Notes under the pieces: generated by a model
Databases searched by the model: none
What the model saw: the letters and a program-made list of their open reading frames with translations, nothing else
Told to the model about the DNA's origin: nothing
Part shown: positions 13,201 to 25,200 of the stretch, piece after piece
Layout: every line of letters starts with the position of its first letter
Numbering within the stretch: position 1 is the first letter of the stretch
Assembly: GCA_029891385.1 (NCBI GenBank)
Contig: CM057233.1
Location: 36,067,540-36,131,539, forward strand
Length of the DNA: 64,000 bases
Direction of reading: 5' to 3'
DNA from: Erythroxylum novogranatense
Taxonomy: Eukaryota; Streptophyta; Magnoliopsida; Malpighiales; Erythroxylaceae
Program-made: the position numbers and the translations under genes

Positions 13201-16200
13201 CTATGGAATACAAATGAATATGCCTTAGGTACAAAAAATATGTGAAAAACCTGAATTACTACTGAATACATAGAATTACTTTTCAGATAAGGAAAGTCAA
13301 AAGGCAGTGAAAAACATAATCATCTGCCTGACATTGATGTTGTGCTATTTTCTGGAGACTCTAGGTTGTAACTATTGAAATTGGAAGGACCACAGTATAG
13401 TTACTCCCTCCCTGAGTAAATTTGTTAGGACTCTAGATTTATAATACTGGAGTTCCTCTATATTATTACTATGTATCCGTAAAATACCTATCACTACCGA
13501 ATGGTAGTGCCTAACCAGAGCAGATGCTCCTCACTAACCAGAGCTAAATAAGCTCCTCAGAAGGTGATGAACCTTCTGCCACTATTTTCTAACAATTATT
13601 CCCCCTCGTGCTCTTCTCTGTCTCACCCCTCATATATTCCCTTTCCCCAGTACATTCCGTTAGCTAACTAACTTGGCCACCTCAACTAAAACTAACTGTC
13701 CTCCTATACTGCCCTTCTGCCCATTGTTTGCCTTCCTTCTAGAATAATCCTCCCTCTCTCTCGAAGATCCTAACACTGCCGCCCCCTTGAAGAGCAGCCT
13801 TGTCCTCAAGGCTGAAGTGAGGGACCCGAGTGCGGCGTTCCATAGCTAGATCGTTCCCTTCTTCATTTTCTGCTTCCAATGCAATTATCTCTCCATTGCT
13901 ATCCAACGTTTCGTTATCATCCAAAATCAGTAGCCGTAATTGTTTTTCAGGACATTGATGAAGAGGATGGAACCTCTCTCCACACCGGAAACATAAGCCC
14001 TTAGCCTTCCGATCCATTAATTCATGGTAGGGAAGATGACGCAACCCTCGATTTTTTTCTGTCTGTCCTCGCCGATCTTCTTCCTCTGGTCTGGTCGGCG
14101 CTGTGAGAGGAGGACTTCCTCCTTGGATCGGTAATCTGGGAGGAAAACGGTGGCCCGACATATTTCGGGTTGGAACCGACCCACCCTCTGCTCGACCCGC
14201 TCCATAGCCCACTGGATGTGAAGAACCCGATTCGGTATAAGATGGGTAACCCCGATTCTGGCCTTCATACCCAGCCTCTCCTCGAGGAAGTCAACTGCGA
14301 TGTCGCCGGTTGGATGGTTCGAAACTCCCTAGATCCCCATACATCTCTTCCTCTACCCCCCTCGCTACTTTCATCATCTGAACCCTATTCGTTGGACTGA
14401 AAGTTCGCACCCTTCGTCGAATCTCAGTCCGCAACCCACTCATGAAGTAACCCATCAGTTGTACCTCCGGTAAACGTCCCACTTGAGAAGACACGAACTC
14501 GAAAGCTTCAATGTATTCCCCTACCGTACCAGTCTGCTGCAAATCGGAGAGCTCCTCAAATGGGTTCTCCAACCTTCTTCCACCATATCTGTCGATTAGG
14601 GCTTGTTTCAGCTTCCTCCATGTGAGCTCCCCTTCCGTCTCTCGGAGGAGATTGAACCAGTGAATGGTCGATCCCTCCATGCTTAATAACGCCAGCTTGA
14701 TCTTCACCTCCTCCGAAGTGCCATGAACCTCGAAATAAACTTCTGCCCTAGTGATCCATCCTACTGGTCGACCCATCAAACATGGGTAGCTCCACCTTCT
14801 GAACGGACATCCGTACTCTTCCATGGTATCACAGATCGCTCCACCGGAAGTGACCCCATGACCATTGTTTCTCGCTCCACCCGTATTCGCCCCTCTTCCT
14901 GACGCATCTCCACTCCCCTGTCCTTCCTCCGGTCTCTTCCCCAGCACTTTGGTCATTTCCAGCAGCAAATTTCGCTGCATCTCCATCATGGCCATTCGCA
15001 TGGATGACTGCATCTCTTCTATCCCCGCTTCAAGATTGGTCATACGCGATTCCAAAGCTTCAACTCTATCGGCCATTTTAGGTGGCATCAAGGTATGTTA
15101 CTCAGACTTCTCTATCCTTCGAAAACAATGGATCTTCTCCCCTACAATTGGTATCCGGCAGGTCGGACCAATTGTTAGGACTCTAGATTTATAATACTGG
15201 AGTTCCTCTATATTATTACTATGTATCCGTAAAATACCTATCACTACCGAATGGTAGTGCCTAACCAGAGCTAAATAAGCTCCTCAGAAGGTGATGAACC
15301 TTCTGCCACTATTTTCTAACAATTATTCCCCCTCGTGCTCTTCTCTGTCTAACCCCTCATATATTCCCTTTCCCCAATACATTCCGTTAGCTAACTAACT
15401 TGGCCACCTCAGCTAAAACTAACTGTCCTCCTATACTGCCCTTCTTCCCATTGTTTGCCTTCCTTCTAGAATAATCCTCCCTCTCTCCTGAAGATCCTAA
15501 CACTGCCGCCCCCTTGAAGAGCAGCCTTGTCCTCAAGGCTGAAGTGAGGGACCCGAGTGCGGCGTTCCATAGCTAGATCGTTCCCTTCTTCATTTTTTGC
15601 TTCCAATGCAATTATCTCTCCATTGCTATCCAAGGTTTCATTATCATCCAAAATCAGTAGCCGTAATTGTTTTTCAGGACATTGATGAAGAGGATGGAAC
15701 CTCACTCCACACCGGAAACATAAGCCCTTAGCCTTCCGATCCATTAATTCATGGTAGGGAAGATGACGCAACCCCCGATTTTTTTCATGCATCTCTCGCC
15801 GATCTTCTTCCTCACAGTGCAGTCACATTTGTGAGAGGACTTCCTCCTTGGATCGGTAATCTGGGAGGAAAACGGTGGCCCGACATATTTCAGGTTGGAA
15901 CCGACCCACCCTCTGCTCGACCCGCTCCATAGCCCACTGGATGTGAAGAACCCGATTCGGTATAAGATGGGTAACCCCAATTCTGGCCTTCATACCCAGC
16001 CTCTCCTCGAGGAAGCCAACTGCGATGTTGCCGGTTGGATGGTTCGAAACTCCCTAGATCCCCATACATCTCTTCCTCTACCCCCCTCGCTACTTTCATC
16101 ATCTGAACCCTATTCGTTGGACTGAAAGTTCGCACCCTTCTTCGGATCTCAGTCCGCAACCCACTCATGAAGTAACCCATCAGTTGTACCTCCGATAAAC

Positions 16201-19200
16201 GTCCCACTTGAGAAGACACGAACTCGAAAGCTTCAATGTATTCCCCTACCGTACCAGTCTGCTGCAAATCGGAGAGCTCCTCAAATGGGTTCTCCAACCT
16301 TCTTCCACCATATCTGTCGATTAGGGCTTGTTTGACTTCCTCCATGTGAGCTCCCTTCCGTCTCGGAGGAGATTGAACCAGTGAATGGTCGATCCCTCCA
16401 TGCTTAATAACGCCAGCTTGATCTTCACCTCCTCCGAAGTGCCATGAACCTCGAAATAAACTTCTGCCCTAGTGATCCATCCTACAAGGTTTGACCCATC
16501 AAACATGGGTAGCTCCACCTTGCGAACGGACATCCGGTACTCTTCCATGGTATCACAGGACTGCTCCACCGGAAGTGACTACCCATGACCATTGTTTCTC
16601 GCTCCACCCGTATTCGCCCCTCTTCCTGACGCATCTCCACTCCCCTGTCCTTCCTCCGGTCTCTTCCCCAGCACTTTGGTCATTTCCAGCAGCAAATTTC
16701 GTTGCATCTCCATCATGGCCATTCGCATGGATGACTGCATCTCTTCTATCCCCGCTTCAAGACTGGTCATACGCGATTCCAAAGCTTCAACTCTATCGGC
16801 CATTTTAGGTGGCATCAAGGTATGTTACTCAGACTTCTCTATCCTTCGAAAACAATGGATCTTCTCCCCTACAATTGGTATCCGGCAGGTCGGACCAATT
16901 GTTAGGACTCTAGATTTATAATACTGGAGTTCCTCTATATTATTACTATGTATCCGTAAAATACCTATCACTACCGAATGGTAGTGCCTAACCAGAGCAG
17001 ATGCTCCTCACTAACCAGAGCTAAATAAGCTCCTCAGAAGGTGATGAACCTTCTGCCACTATTTTCTAACAATTATTCCCCCTCGTGCTCTTCTCTGTCT
17101 CACCCCTCATATATTCCCTTTCCCCAGTACATTCCGTTAGCTAACTAACTTCGCCACCTCAGCTAAAACTAACTGTCCTCCTATACTGCCCTTCTGCCCA
17201 TTGTTTGCCTTCCTTCTAGAATAATCCTCCCTCTCTCCCAAAGATCCTAACAAAATTTTTTATGCTAGATAAGTAAAAAAAGGAAATGGCTAACGGAGGC
17301 TGACAAGACTTCTATAGGAAACATCTTCTAGAAAGCCGGAAGGAACTACAAGAGATGTCAAAGCAAATACAAGTTATAAACAATTTCCCTAGCCCTTTTT
17401 GTCCTTCCCAACATAACTTGTAGTGTTTGAGCATAATTATATAACATGAAAGAGAATACAACAATCATGTAGATCATCATTTTAAGGAACACCAAATTTT
17501 TACTGCATTACTGTTTTTTGCATTATGTGTTTAAGCATTGAACAAACTAGATGGTCATTTTTCATACAACTTAGTTCTATGATCTAGGCATAAACAAGAA
17601 GAATATACTAATGGAAAAACAATACATATAAGAATGTAATTGTGAATGCTGTGTAGGCTTACTTGTTAGAAGAATGCTCCATTAGAAAGTCAAAATATCC
17701 TTCCCAGAACCTTGCAATGCATTCTCTTCCAATGAGTAACAGTACAAAAATTGGGGAAGAAAACAGATGATAATTTGGGGCCAAAACAGAAGTGAGGTGG
17801 GGTCAACTATATTATGCCAAGTATCTAAGAGATGGCCTAGAAGAAGAGAATATTCATATGGAGAGAAAATGTAAAGATAAGAGCTAAGTCAGCCGCATCA
17901 ATGAGTTTAATCTTTAGCTAAGTCAGCCGCGTCAATGAGTTTAATCTTTAGACCTTAAAATGACAGAAAATAGGACAGATTAAACCAAAAGTTTATCTGT
18001 CTAATACAGGAGATAGTGAGTTGCCTAGTTGGATAATGAAACTTATGATAGCAATCAAATCTTGTACAAATGGCCAAAATTCTTACCTTGTCTCCTCCCA
18101 TATCGATAGAGAAATCAGGTGGCATTGTATATGGTCACAAACATTATTAGCATCCCTTTTGTACATCTCAGCAGAAACTTCAAGCGCATCTCTAATAGTT
18201 GAAATGTCATTCCGTGAGGTTGCACGACTAATTGCTGTTTTCAACTGAATCACATATGTCATGGGTTATTAACATACACAAAGACCAGAAAAATGGAGCC
18301 AAGAAGCTCAAGAACATGAAATAAAAAATTATAGCCACACAAAAATTAATTTGCAGTAGATAAACATTAGAAGAAATTTAAAACCAAAGTTGACACCATA
18401 GTTCATGACTCAACTACCAAGAAATCATACATGTTTTCAATCAACTTTTCAAAAGTATGCAAAACTTCCATTTCTAAACAAGAATTCTGTTAACTCATCT
18501 CATGATACCATTACTTACCGATTTAACACCCTCAGTGACTTAAGAGATTTTATCTTCCTCACTACAAATATGCCACATATCTAGAAACATTTATTTTATT
18601 CGTATTGGTCTTCGACATGGAAGACATGACAGTAAGGGAGCCCTATTTGGATAACTTGGTTTTTCAAGTGTCCAGGGACCAAAGAGGTAACATATTCAAA
18701 CTTGTAAACATTTTGACACCCCAAATTGCAAATAGCTAGCAGTATATTTCATTTATATGATTAGACATTATAAGAGTGTTGCTAAAATGAAGTAGAAGGA
18801 ATTGCTTTGATATGAACAAAAAAGTACAATATTTTTTAATTGCAAACATAGGATTTACCTATAATATTTCATATGTCAAAGTTCAATCATAATGATGATC
18901 TTCTAGTAGATAAAAAAACATAGTTATGACATTTTGCATACCAATTCCTTCACTGCTATAAATTGCTCATCAGTCAGTTGACATTGCCAACCCTGCAAAG
19001 AACAAAACCTGCCAAAGTTAGATAAACTCAGGGAATGCCATAAAATAAGCTGATGCCTTTGCTGGCAGAATACCGAGATTATGTGCTCCCTTATACATTC
19101 AACAAACCCACTACCACCAATTCCCTCTGCATCAGACTCAATCAAGGCTGCAATCCATCAGAAGATCATTGTTAGTACACTGAACCAAAAAAAAAAAAAG

Positions 19201-22200
19201 TAAAAGGGCAGAGTGTTTTGTAACTGAGGGGCATCAGGCACTCGTCTTAAACATTTTCAACAAAAGGCATTCATGTTAAATTTCCAATAAGAGGTGTGAT
19301 TTCTTGCAGAACAATACCAAGGATTGTTCCATATTCAAATGACGAAAGCGGATCATCAGTAACTCCCAGTTTGAGAAGACGCAACCACAGTCCCTGTCAT
19401 GGAATCAAGCAGAAATATTAACAAGAAAAGACGCAACCCCAATATTGCTGTCCACCAGATCTTTATAATTTGTATTTAAAGCTAGAAAAGGAGGAAAAAA
19501 TATACAACAAATAAAAAGGGTAACAGTTTTATGCAAAGTCATTTATGGAACTGAAAGGAAAACTGCAGTAGAAAATCTTCTTCGCTTGAAAATTTATAAG
19601 CATTCAAATGGTGCAGCTGAGTGAAATTCAATAAGTTTGAGTGAAAAGGGAAACAATGCTACTTAGAATTTGTTAATACCATAATTTTTACATCTAACTA
19701 TTATTAAACGTTATTTACATTTTCCAAAACCATATTTTTAATGCAAAATTGCTTTTCTCTTTATCGTTGCCAATCTTAGAAAATATTTGCCAAAGCTATG
19801 GAAGATATTCCATCCATACATGTAAAATTGGCAACAAAGACCATGAGTCCTTAACTTCTTTATGCATAGAGGATAGTTTATAGCTGAAGAAACAAGGCCA
19901 TATTGTATGGCAAATTCAACAGCAAAGCATCGTTACTTCCACTTTATGTGAAATCCAGGTACTACCCAGACATTTTGTTTGGATTCATAGGGGAACAAAG
20001 AAGAATTGAGTTCTACCTGCAGTTTAACTTTAATATCCAATACCATACGCTCCCTTTCGGCCTGTAAAATACAGGTATTATGGTCAAAAGCTAAGACTTC
20101 GATCTCTACAATTGCAATTGCACTATGATTGTGGTAAGAGGAACTTACAGCCCTCTCCATTGGACTAAGAGAGTCCTTGCCCACTTGCACAGATGGAGAG
20201 CTGGTTACATAACAGAGAATTATGATTGTTACAGTAAAGCAGAATTACATGGCAATCAGTACAATATGGAAGACATAGATAATATAAATTTGCAAAACAT
20301 AAATACCCAGGAGTATGTTTTATGTACTCAAAAGCTCCGCTGGCTGCTGCAAGAATTTGTTTCCTCTTCTCCTCTTGATCTTCTGATCTAATGTTTGAAG
20401 GAAACCTATCATATGTGTATTTAGCGCCAGATCCTGAAAAACCAAAGGCCATACCTTAGCCTCATCTGAACATGTAATAGTATCAAATTAAATGCATAAG
20501 AAGCTGTTGACAATAGTATATTAGGAGATTATTTAAGTAAATTAATAATTCCTGTGTACTTTTACGTATATATTAATACAATGATATAGAGTCAACTTAA
20601 TTCACCTAATTCCCTAATTTACATGGTGAGCCCTAAACCCTTAATTTTTTCCCTGTTTCAGTTATTCATGCAGCCGCCTTCAGATATTGAAGATCGTTGT
20701 AGTGTCTATAGACTGCATAAGATAGAAAAAAGTGGGGCATCTGTGTGCCTTATGTATGATATCTCCACATTCCAGACATTGAGATGAGGGAGGTTAGGTG
20801 GTTCTCAGTTCCCTCACCACGAAATCAAATATGGAAATACACCAAAAAGAATAGTTTGGTCAGTCAGACTGGGGGAGAAGCAGAAGACATAGCACTAGTA
20901 ATGCATTCAGTAGAGGCAGACATGACGGTTTTTACAGTGTTTTGTTTTCTTTTACTTTCTGTTAAACCCAGATTAAAAAATAACAAAAACCAACAAAATG
21001 GAGCAACATCTCCTCGTGAGGTTAAGCAGCAGGTAGGGTCATCGGTGGGAGGGGTGCCTTCTGAGGTCGCCGGCACGAAGAGGACATTGTAGGCAAGAAG
21101 AAGCATCACTGATGGTGCTTAAGTGTTACTGGTAGAGAGATGAATGGTGGCGATACAAAGCGAGCAGTCAAGACATCACTAAAGAGAGAAGCAGTTGCCA
21201 ACGAGCAAAAAGTTACCAAGATAAACAGCAAGGTAGAAACAACCATTGCTAGAATAGTTACATCATGAAAGAATGTCTGTATGAAGAATTCGTCAATGCT
21301 GCAAATTGTAAAGACTCTGTAACTGTTAGTTTGATAATAGGTTTGATTATAGGGACCTTATTACCTAATTAATTTTTGATTAGTTAGCATATATATGTAG
21401 CTATACTCTATACTAAGATAAGAATACAGAAATACCTTTCTCTTAAATAGTATTAGAGCCAATCTTGACTATTTGAACTTTTTGTAGCCTCCATTCTGCT
21501 CATTGAGCAAGGTGAGGTCTTCTTTATCTTCTTTCAATTCAGATATGTCCAGTGAGCAGAACTTTTAAAACAAAATGAGCCACCCATTCTAAGAGACCAT
21601 TTACCCTCACCACTAGCACAACTAGGAGCATCAACGATCGACCGGCCTCTCCTTGAAGACCAGTCACTAAAAGCTTTACGCGTGAGCCTCATGCAGCACC
21701 TGAATATTTTGTCTCCTCTCCCCCAAGCCGATGCATCGAAGCGTGTGCAACGAAGTTCACAAAATATTAGATTTTTTTATTTGAGATTTTATGGTTGCTC
21801 CAGCTTTGTTTTTGACTATTTTGTCTCTATATGGTTGACGAACAAAAGGTTTTTGTTGTGATTGATGTCATTCTTATGATATCTAAGATCACAAAATATA
21901 AATTGATTGATCTCAATTATTTGGATTGATGTAAGACAGTTTGGATTTACCTATATAACATAATGATCTTTGTTGATATTATTAGAAGTAATCAGCTAAT
22001 TACTCTACAGATAATTCGTTAATTCTGAAAACAGCCTCTTTACTAATTAAGGATAAGGTTGCATATACTGAACCTCCTTAGATCTCTCATTTGAGTGGAA
22101 TTTTTACTGGGTTGTTATTGTTATTGTTGTAGATAATTAGTTGATTCTCTATAGATAACTAGTTAATATTCTATTAATTAGTTGAGATTTTATTACTTAG

Positions 22201-25200
22201 AGAATAAATGGAATCTTCTTAATTTGAAGAAGTAATTAGGGCTATATTGTCCTATATATTCATTTTACTATTTGTAGAAAAATTAAGGAAGAATTACTTT
22301 GTCTTCGTTCTTTATGGTATCAAAGCCACGGCTCTTCTATAATATTTTTTCCTTTCTTCCTTCAAATTAGTCCTAAATGGACTATCACTTAGCGATGATT
22401 GGCAAACAGAGAAACTCCTCATCCTCTACAATGATTTCAGAAGTTCAAGTGTGACTAATCCCGATGTTTTGACCAGATAGGTACAACGTAATTGTGATCT
22501 TCTTGGCTCAAATTTGCCTTTTCAATTGACAAATTACAGGTTGAATGGTCATAATTACCTGGAATGATTGTAAACAATAAAGTTGGGGATTAATAGTAGA
22601 CGAAAAATGTTATGCACACAAACCCAGCTGTGGAAGTGCTGCCTTGTAATGACAAGTTTGCCAAAGGAATCATGTATCAGAGACGTGGCTGGAGGGAGAG
22701 GAGTTGAAGTAGTCAAAGAATTCTAGCTGTTGTTTCAGTTATTTCCTTTTGTTTTGTACCATTTTAGTTAATTACTCAGCATGTAGTGTAGTGGCTCCTG
22801 CTTTGTAGGAAGCCATTATTTTCCTTTGTGTACTTTAGCTAGAATTCAGAATGGAAGTGGGATCTGAAAATTTTCAACATCCAAATTTTGTCATTAAGAG
22901 ATCGACAGGTTCTATCATTTAACGAGCCTTTATTTTCTTTATAATTCAGCATAGGTCCTAAAGGCAAGAAGTCTAGAAAACATTGGTCGCTTCATACCTC
23001 GCAGGTTGATTTTACCATCAATCATCCTGTAACTAGATCCCGAATGGGGGACCATAACAATTTGGAATCAGACAAGGAAGTTATGGGCAACTCATCTAAT
23101 AACTTACAAATGCAACTTGAGACTTTCATGAAAATGTATCACGAAGATCGTCAAAGAGACCGATTGGAGCATGAGCAACTCTCCACCCGTATTGAAGAGC
23201 TCTCAAGGGACTTGGCTGCCAATCAAATGGAAAGGCAACAAGGTGAGACAGGGAGTGTTAACCGCAGGCAACAAGACCCAGGTCAAGAACCTAACCAAGT
23301 CAAAGCTAGAATGCAAGCCCCCCGATATGGGCGACTCGAATTTCTCATTTATGATGGTAAACACAACCCACTAGCCTAGTTGAGCCATTGCGAACACTAC
23401 TTTTGACACCAAAGAATTCTAGAGGAGGAGGAGGTGGAGATTGCCTCTTACCATCTTGATGGGGATGCACAAGTGTGGTTTCTGAAACTAGATAGAGATC
23501 AACCAGGGGTTACTTGGGAGGAATTCAAACAACACTGTCACCTTCAATTTGGACCCACTATTCAACGCAATAAATTGGGAGAGCCTGTTAAGCTGCATCA
23601 GTTCGGCACAGTCAAAGAATATCAATGCCGGTTTGAACAATTAGCTGCTAGAGCCGAACCACTCACCACCGAGTAAGAAGTAGAGATATTTATCAAGTAA
23701 AATGATTTATTTTGAAAAAGCTTGCTAGAAGAAATAGAAAGTGGCCAGGAAAGATGGCATTTGTAAAGAAAAGGTCAAATTGGGAAAACTAAGGCTATTA
23801 CTCATATACAAGTGAAGAACTATAGAAGTGTGTGTGATACGACACCTCCAACACATTAGGAGTCTTATTACGATTATGAGTCTTATCTTTTATTACGATT
23901 AGAAGTATATCTTTTATTACGATTAGGAATCTTATCTTTTATTAAGATTAGGAGTCTATCTTTTATTGTGATTAGGAGCCTTATCTTTTATTACGATTAG
24001 GAGTCTATCTTTTATTGCGATTAGGAGTCTAGCATTATAAATATTTGATAGTTAGAGCAAGTAGGGAAGCTTTTGAGAAAATTAATTCCTTTGTTTTGGA
24101 GTTTAGTCCTCTCCATACGGACTGATTTGGGAGTTTAAGATTCTTGCTCTCAAATTTATCAATAAAGTTCTATTATTCAGTTACTTCTATTGTCTTTCTT
24201 TTCTAGTTTCTATCATTTGGTATCAGAGCAGGTTGATTCCAATGGTAAACACACGAACCTCCGTACCCATCGATCCGCAAAACACTCATCCCTCCTCACC
24301 CAATTCTTCCAATGACCAAATCGCCACTCAACTCGTTGCTATTGCATCCAGATTAGGAACAATTGACACTCTAGCAGCAAAAATAGCTACACTGGAAGCT
24401 AATCAAAAAGCCACCAGTATCCCATCTTCTTCTGTTCACAGACAAGGAAAGGAATACGTGAACCCCACTTGGGACCACGTTCAACGTAATCCTCAACCAT
24501 GTTATCAACGTCGAACCAACGGGCAGGATAATGAAGAAGATGAAGAACCTCAGTCATGGCGACGACAACGTCCTTACACCAAGATCGAGTTTCCAAAATA
24601 TGACGGAGGAGACAGAAATTTGGATTCTAAAAGCGGAAAAATACTTCGTTATTATCAAGCGCCGAGACGAACACAAGGTTGACATAGCGCGATGTATTTG
24701 GAGGGCGATGCTTTGGATTTGTTCTCCTGGCTCAACAACGATCAAACCATGATCTATTGGGAGGAACTCATTCAGGCCTTCCAAGAGAACTACGGTCCCG
24801 CTGAATTTCAAAATCCTGATGAATACCTCTGCAACATCAAACAAACTGGTACAGTCCAAGAGTATAGGCAAGAATTTGCACGGAGATCAGCCCGGGTTGT
24901 GGATTGGCCGGATCATTGTCTATTAGGGGTATACGGTCTTAAAGACGATTTGAAAGCTGATGTTCGCATCCACAAGCCACGCACCATCTACAGAGCTATG
25001 AGTTTGGCACTAGAGTTTGAACAAAAGTCCAACCTTAAAAGTGGGCCAAAAGCAAATCAATTGGTCAACTCTAATATGTCCAATATCTCACAGGCCCAAA
25101 CTTCCAATTTGTCACCTGTAGGTCCATTCACTAGCAACCCAACAACACAACATTCCACATCTGCTTCTGCTTCTTCTTGACCAGTGACGCTGCGCATTTG

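Larger units (their letters stand above)
13423..17252 (-). mobile_element. Three-LTR, two-body gag-only LTR retrotransposon (TR-GAG type)
   Basis: The order is LTR (13423-13775), internal A, LTR (15173-15502), internal B, LTR (16900-17252), all minus strand. The whole is flanked by a single perfect 5-bp target duplication AAATT (13418-13422 and 17253-17257). LTR ends are TGTTAGGA...TCCTAACA. Each internal part is about 1.4 kb and encodes only Gag; protease, RT and integrase are absent, so mobility would need enzymes from an autonomous partner. A purine tract ending GGGGGCGGCAG lies next to the 13423 and 15173 LTRs. This matches the plant non-autonomous TR-GAG class. The tandem form probably arose by recombination between LTRs, or by insertion of a tandem copy. 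Confidence 0.93.
13087..17662 (-). other. SCD1 intron 19, enlarged by a retrotransposon
   Basis: The 4576-nt intron (GT at 17662, AG at 13087) carries a 3830-bp gag-only LTR element with one 5-bp duplication. Removing both leaves about 741 nt of original intron. The element lies in the same transcriptional direction as SCD1. Confidence 0.9.

Noticed and set aside
14170..16921. Plus-strand frames opposite the gag copies (for example MEPTHPLLDPLHSPLDVKN, MFLAPPVFAPLPDASPLPCP)
   Set aside because: Antisense shadows of the minus-strand gag genes; they appear twice only because the element body is duplicated.
20784..21109. Overlapping frames of 102 and 81 residues on both strands
   Set aside because: No domain or homologous motif; inside the old copia insertion and without supporting context.
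23850..24030. TCTTTTATTACGATTAGGAG repeats as a possible CRISPR-like array
   Set aside because: Units are imperfect and directly adjacent without unique spacers, lie inside both LTRs of a plant retrotransposon, and the genome is eukaryotic.
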